Shown in pieces: positions 14,681 to 15,374 of a DNA stretch of 15,374 nucleotides. How positions within the stretch are numbered: position 1 is the first letter of the stretch; the number at the start of each line of letters is the position of its first letter. The DNA comes from Bacteroidales bacterium. GTDB lineage: Bacteria; Bacteroidota; Bacteroidia; Bacteroidales; WCHB1-69. The notes below the pieces were generated by a model. The model was not told where the DNA came from. It ran no database searches and saw only the letters and a program-made list of their open reading frames with translations. The DNA lies in assembly GCA_017964755.1 (NCBI GenBank), contig JAGCRI010000165.1, positions 1 through 15,374 on the forward strand, in the 5' to 3' direction. Both the position numbers and the translations under genes were made by a program.

Positions 14681-14832
14681 AACTTATCTCGGCTACGGGC
14701 TTTACAAACGGGCACAAAAGAAGCGCGGAGTTTTCTTATCCACGCCTTGAGGCCGTCGGAAGCCCGTGTCAATCGATAAGTCCACACCCGCGCTTTTACA
14801 CGGGCGATCACAGACTTATTCGCGATTAACAC
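14681..14832. repeat. GC-rich segment with several competing inverted repeats, upstream of mod
   Basis: Perfect inverted repeats found by eye are 14695-14702 with 14760-14767 (ACGGGCTT), 14721-14728 with 14788-14795 (AAGCGCGG), 14762-14769 with 14798-14805 (GCCCGTGT), and 14776-14782 with 14813-14819 (ATAAGTC). The last can extend through AATCG/CGATT over a 3-base bulge. The arm at 14760-14769 can pair to either side, so the folds exclude one another. The hexamer ACGGGC occurs three times (14695, 14708, 14800). On the minus strand an open frame (14880 to 14650, TTG start, or GTG at 14832) codes for a very basic peptide and ends in TGA, overlapping the mod ATG. The segment may be a regulatory leader, a dispersed repeat or a small gene; I cannot decide which. 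Confidence 0.5.
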
Positions 14833-14933
14833 TGTTTTTGAAATTTCCGACGTTTCAAGGTAGTGCCGAATAGGTAGCAAACGCTATGGTTAATAATATG
14901 TTTTCAGTTCGTTATTCTTTTATTTCAGTGATA

Positions 14934-15374
14934 TTAAGTTAATAATCCTTTTTGTAATTTGTATAATTCTTTTTGTTGTTCAATTTCGCGGCGTAGTTCT
15001 TCTTCAGTAGGCATTAAGGGCATATATTTTGCTGCGAAAAGCTGCGCACTGTCATTAAGCACAGAATATCGTGCTATATCCTTGCTGGTTTCGCTGCATA
15101 ACACAATTCCTACGGTCGGATTGTCACCTTCTGTCCTTTTTAATTCATCATACATTCGCACATACATATCCATTTGTCCCACATCCTGATGTGTGATACG
15201 ACCTTTCTTCAAGTCAATGAGGACGAAACATTTTAGCAAGTAATTATAGAAAACGAGATCTATATAGAACTCCCCTACATCTGTGAAAATGTACTGTTGG
15301 CGGGCAACAAACGCGAAACCTCGTCCTAACTCCACCATAAACTCCTGAAGATGCGAAATAAGACCTTTTTCCAA
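14934..15374 (-). CDS. PDDEXK nuclease domain protein of the DUF1016/YhcG type, C-terminal part
   Basis: The frame is open to the right edge, so only the last 147 codons (146 residues plus stop) are visible and the N-terminus is missing. The fragment contains the DUF1016 nuclease core: GEFYIDLVFYN with its Asp, a strand KCFVLIDLKKG carrying Asp-x-Lys where other PD-(D/E)XK enzymes often have Glu-x-Lys, then THQDVGQMDMYVRMYD and DNPTVGIVLC. It ends in a charged helix (EEELRREIEQQKELYKLQKG). Such proteins are frequent neighbours of restriction systems; their biochemical role is not settled. It lies 280 bases upstream of mod on the same strand, probably in the same accessory region but not tightly coupled to it. 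No terminator was found after its stop. Confidence 0.88.
   Translation of the reverse strand: MEKGLISHLQEFMVELGRGFAFVARQQYIFTDVGEFYIDLVFYNYLLKCFVLIDLKKGRITHQDVGQMDMYVRMYDELKRTEGDNPTVGIVLCSETSKDIARYSVLNDSAQLFAAKYMPLMPTEEELRREIEQQKELYKLQKGLLT

Noticed and set aside
1..15374. CRISPR array or other regular direct repeats
   Set aside because: No series of evenly spaced repeats of 20 or more bases was found on reading through the window.

Overview
The window looks like chromosomal DNA of a Bacteroidetes bacterium, most likely of the order Bacteroidales. Three things point this way. The protein families and their exact wording are typical (bleomycin-hydrolase-like C1 peptidase, Mpl, an IS1096-passenger/pRiA4b ORF-3-like protein fused by overlap to miaA). 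Seven promoter -7 boxes fit TAnnTTTG, the Bacteroidetes primary sigma factor consensus. None of the ten internal start codons checked has a convincing Shine-Dalgarno sequence; the leaders are A/T-rich instead. I cannot name the genus.

Layout. Bases 1-966 are the 3' part of a cysteine aminopeptidase gene, ended by a terminator. Bases 1085-1428 hold two divergent tRNA genes, Ser(CGA) on the minus strand and Leu(UAG) on the plus strand, each with its own -7 box and terminator. Bases 1626-5030 are tpiA, mpl and hflX in one direction, closely spaced. recA (5139-6143) has its own promoter and converges, across a bidirectional terminator, on a minus-strand tRNA-Leu(CAA). rpsT (6462-6713) stands alone. 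Bases 6800-8479 are a two-gene envelope operon: a thioredoxin-like lipoprotein and an exported cysteine-containing TPR-like protein. Bases 8591-10868 are yebC, an acidic pRiA4b ORF-3-like gene, and miaA, which starts inside its upstream neighbour.

The right third (10877-15374, minus strand) is an accessory defence-type region. It is read as a DUF1016/PDDEXK nuclease gene (cut by the window edge), a 280-base structured intergenic segment, a type III methyltransferase (mod), and a type III restriction helicase-nuclease (res). The res gene ends only 8 bases from the end of miaA. The centre of mod, which contains the target recognition region, is strikingly AT-rich compared with both ends of the same gene, suggesting a swapped specificity module. 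The segment upstream of mod contains several perfect inverted repeats that compete for the same arms, and an open frame whose stop overlaps the mod start.

The left two thirds are housekeeping (glycolysis, murein recycling, ribosome, recombination, tRNA modification). The most interesting material is the restriction-modification region, the possible near-leaderless tRNA-Ser, and the mismatched acceptor stems of both tRNA-Leu genes.
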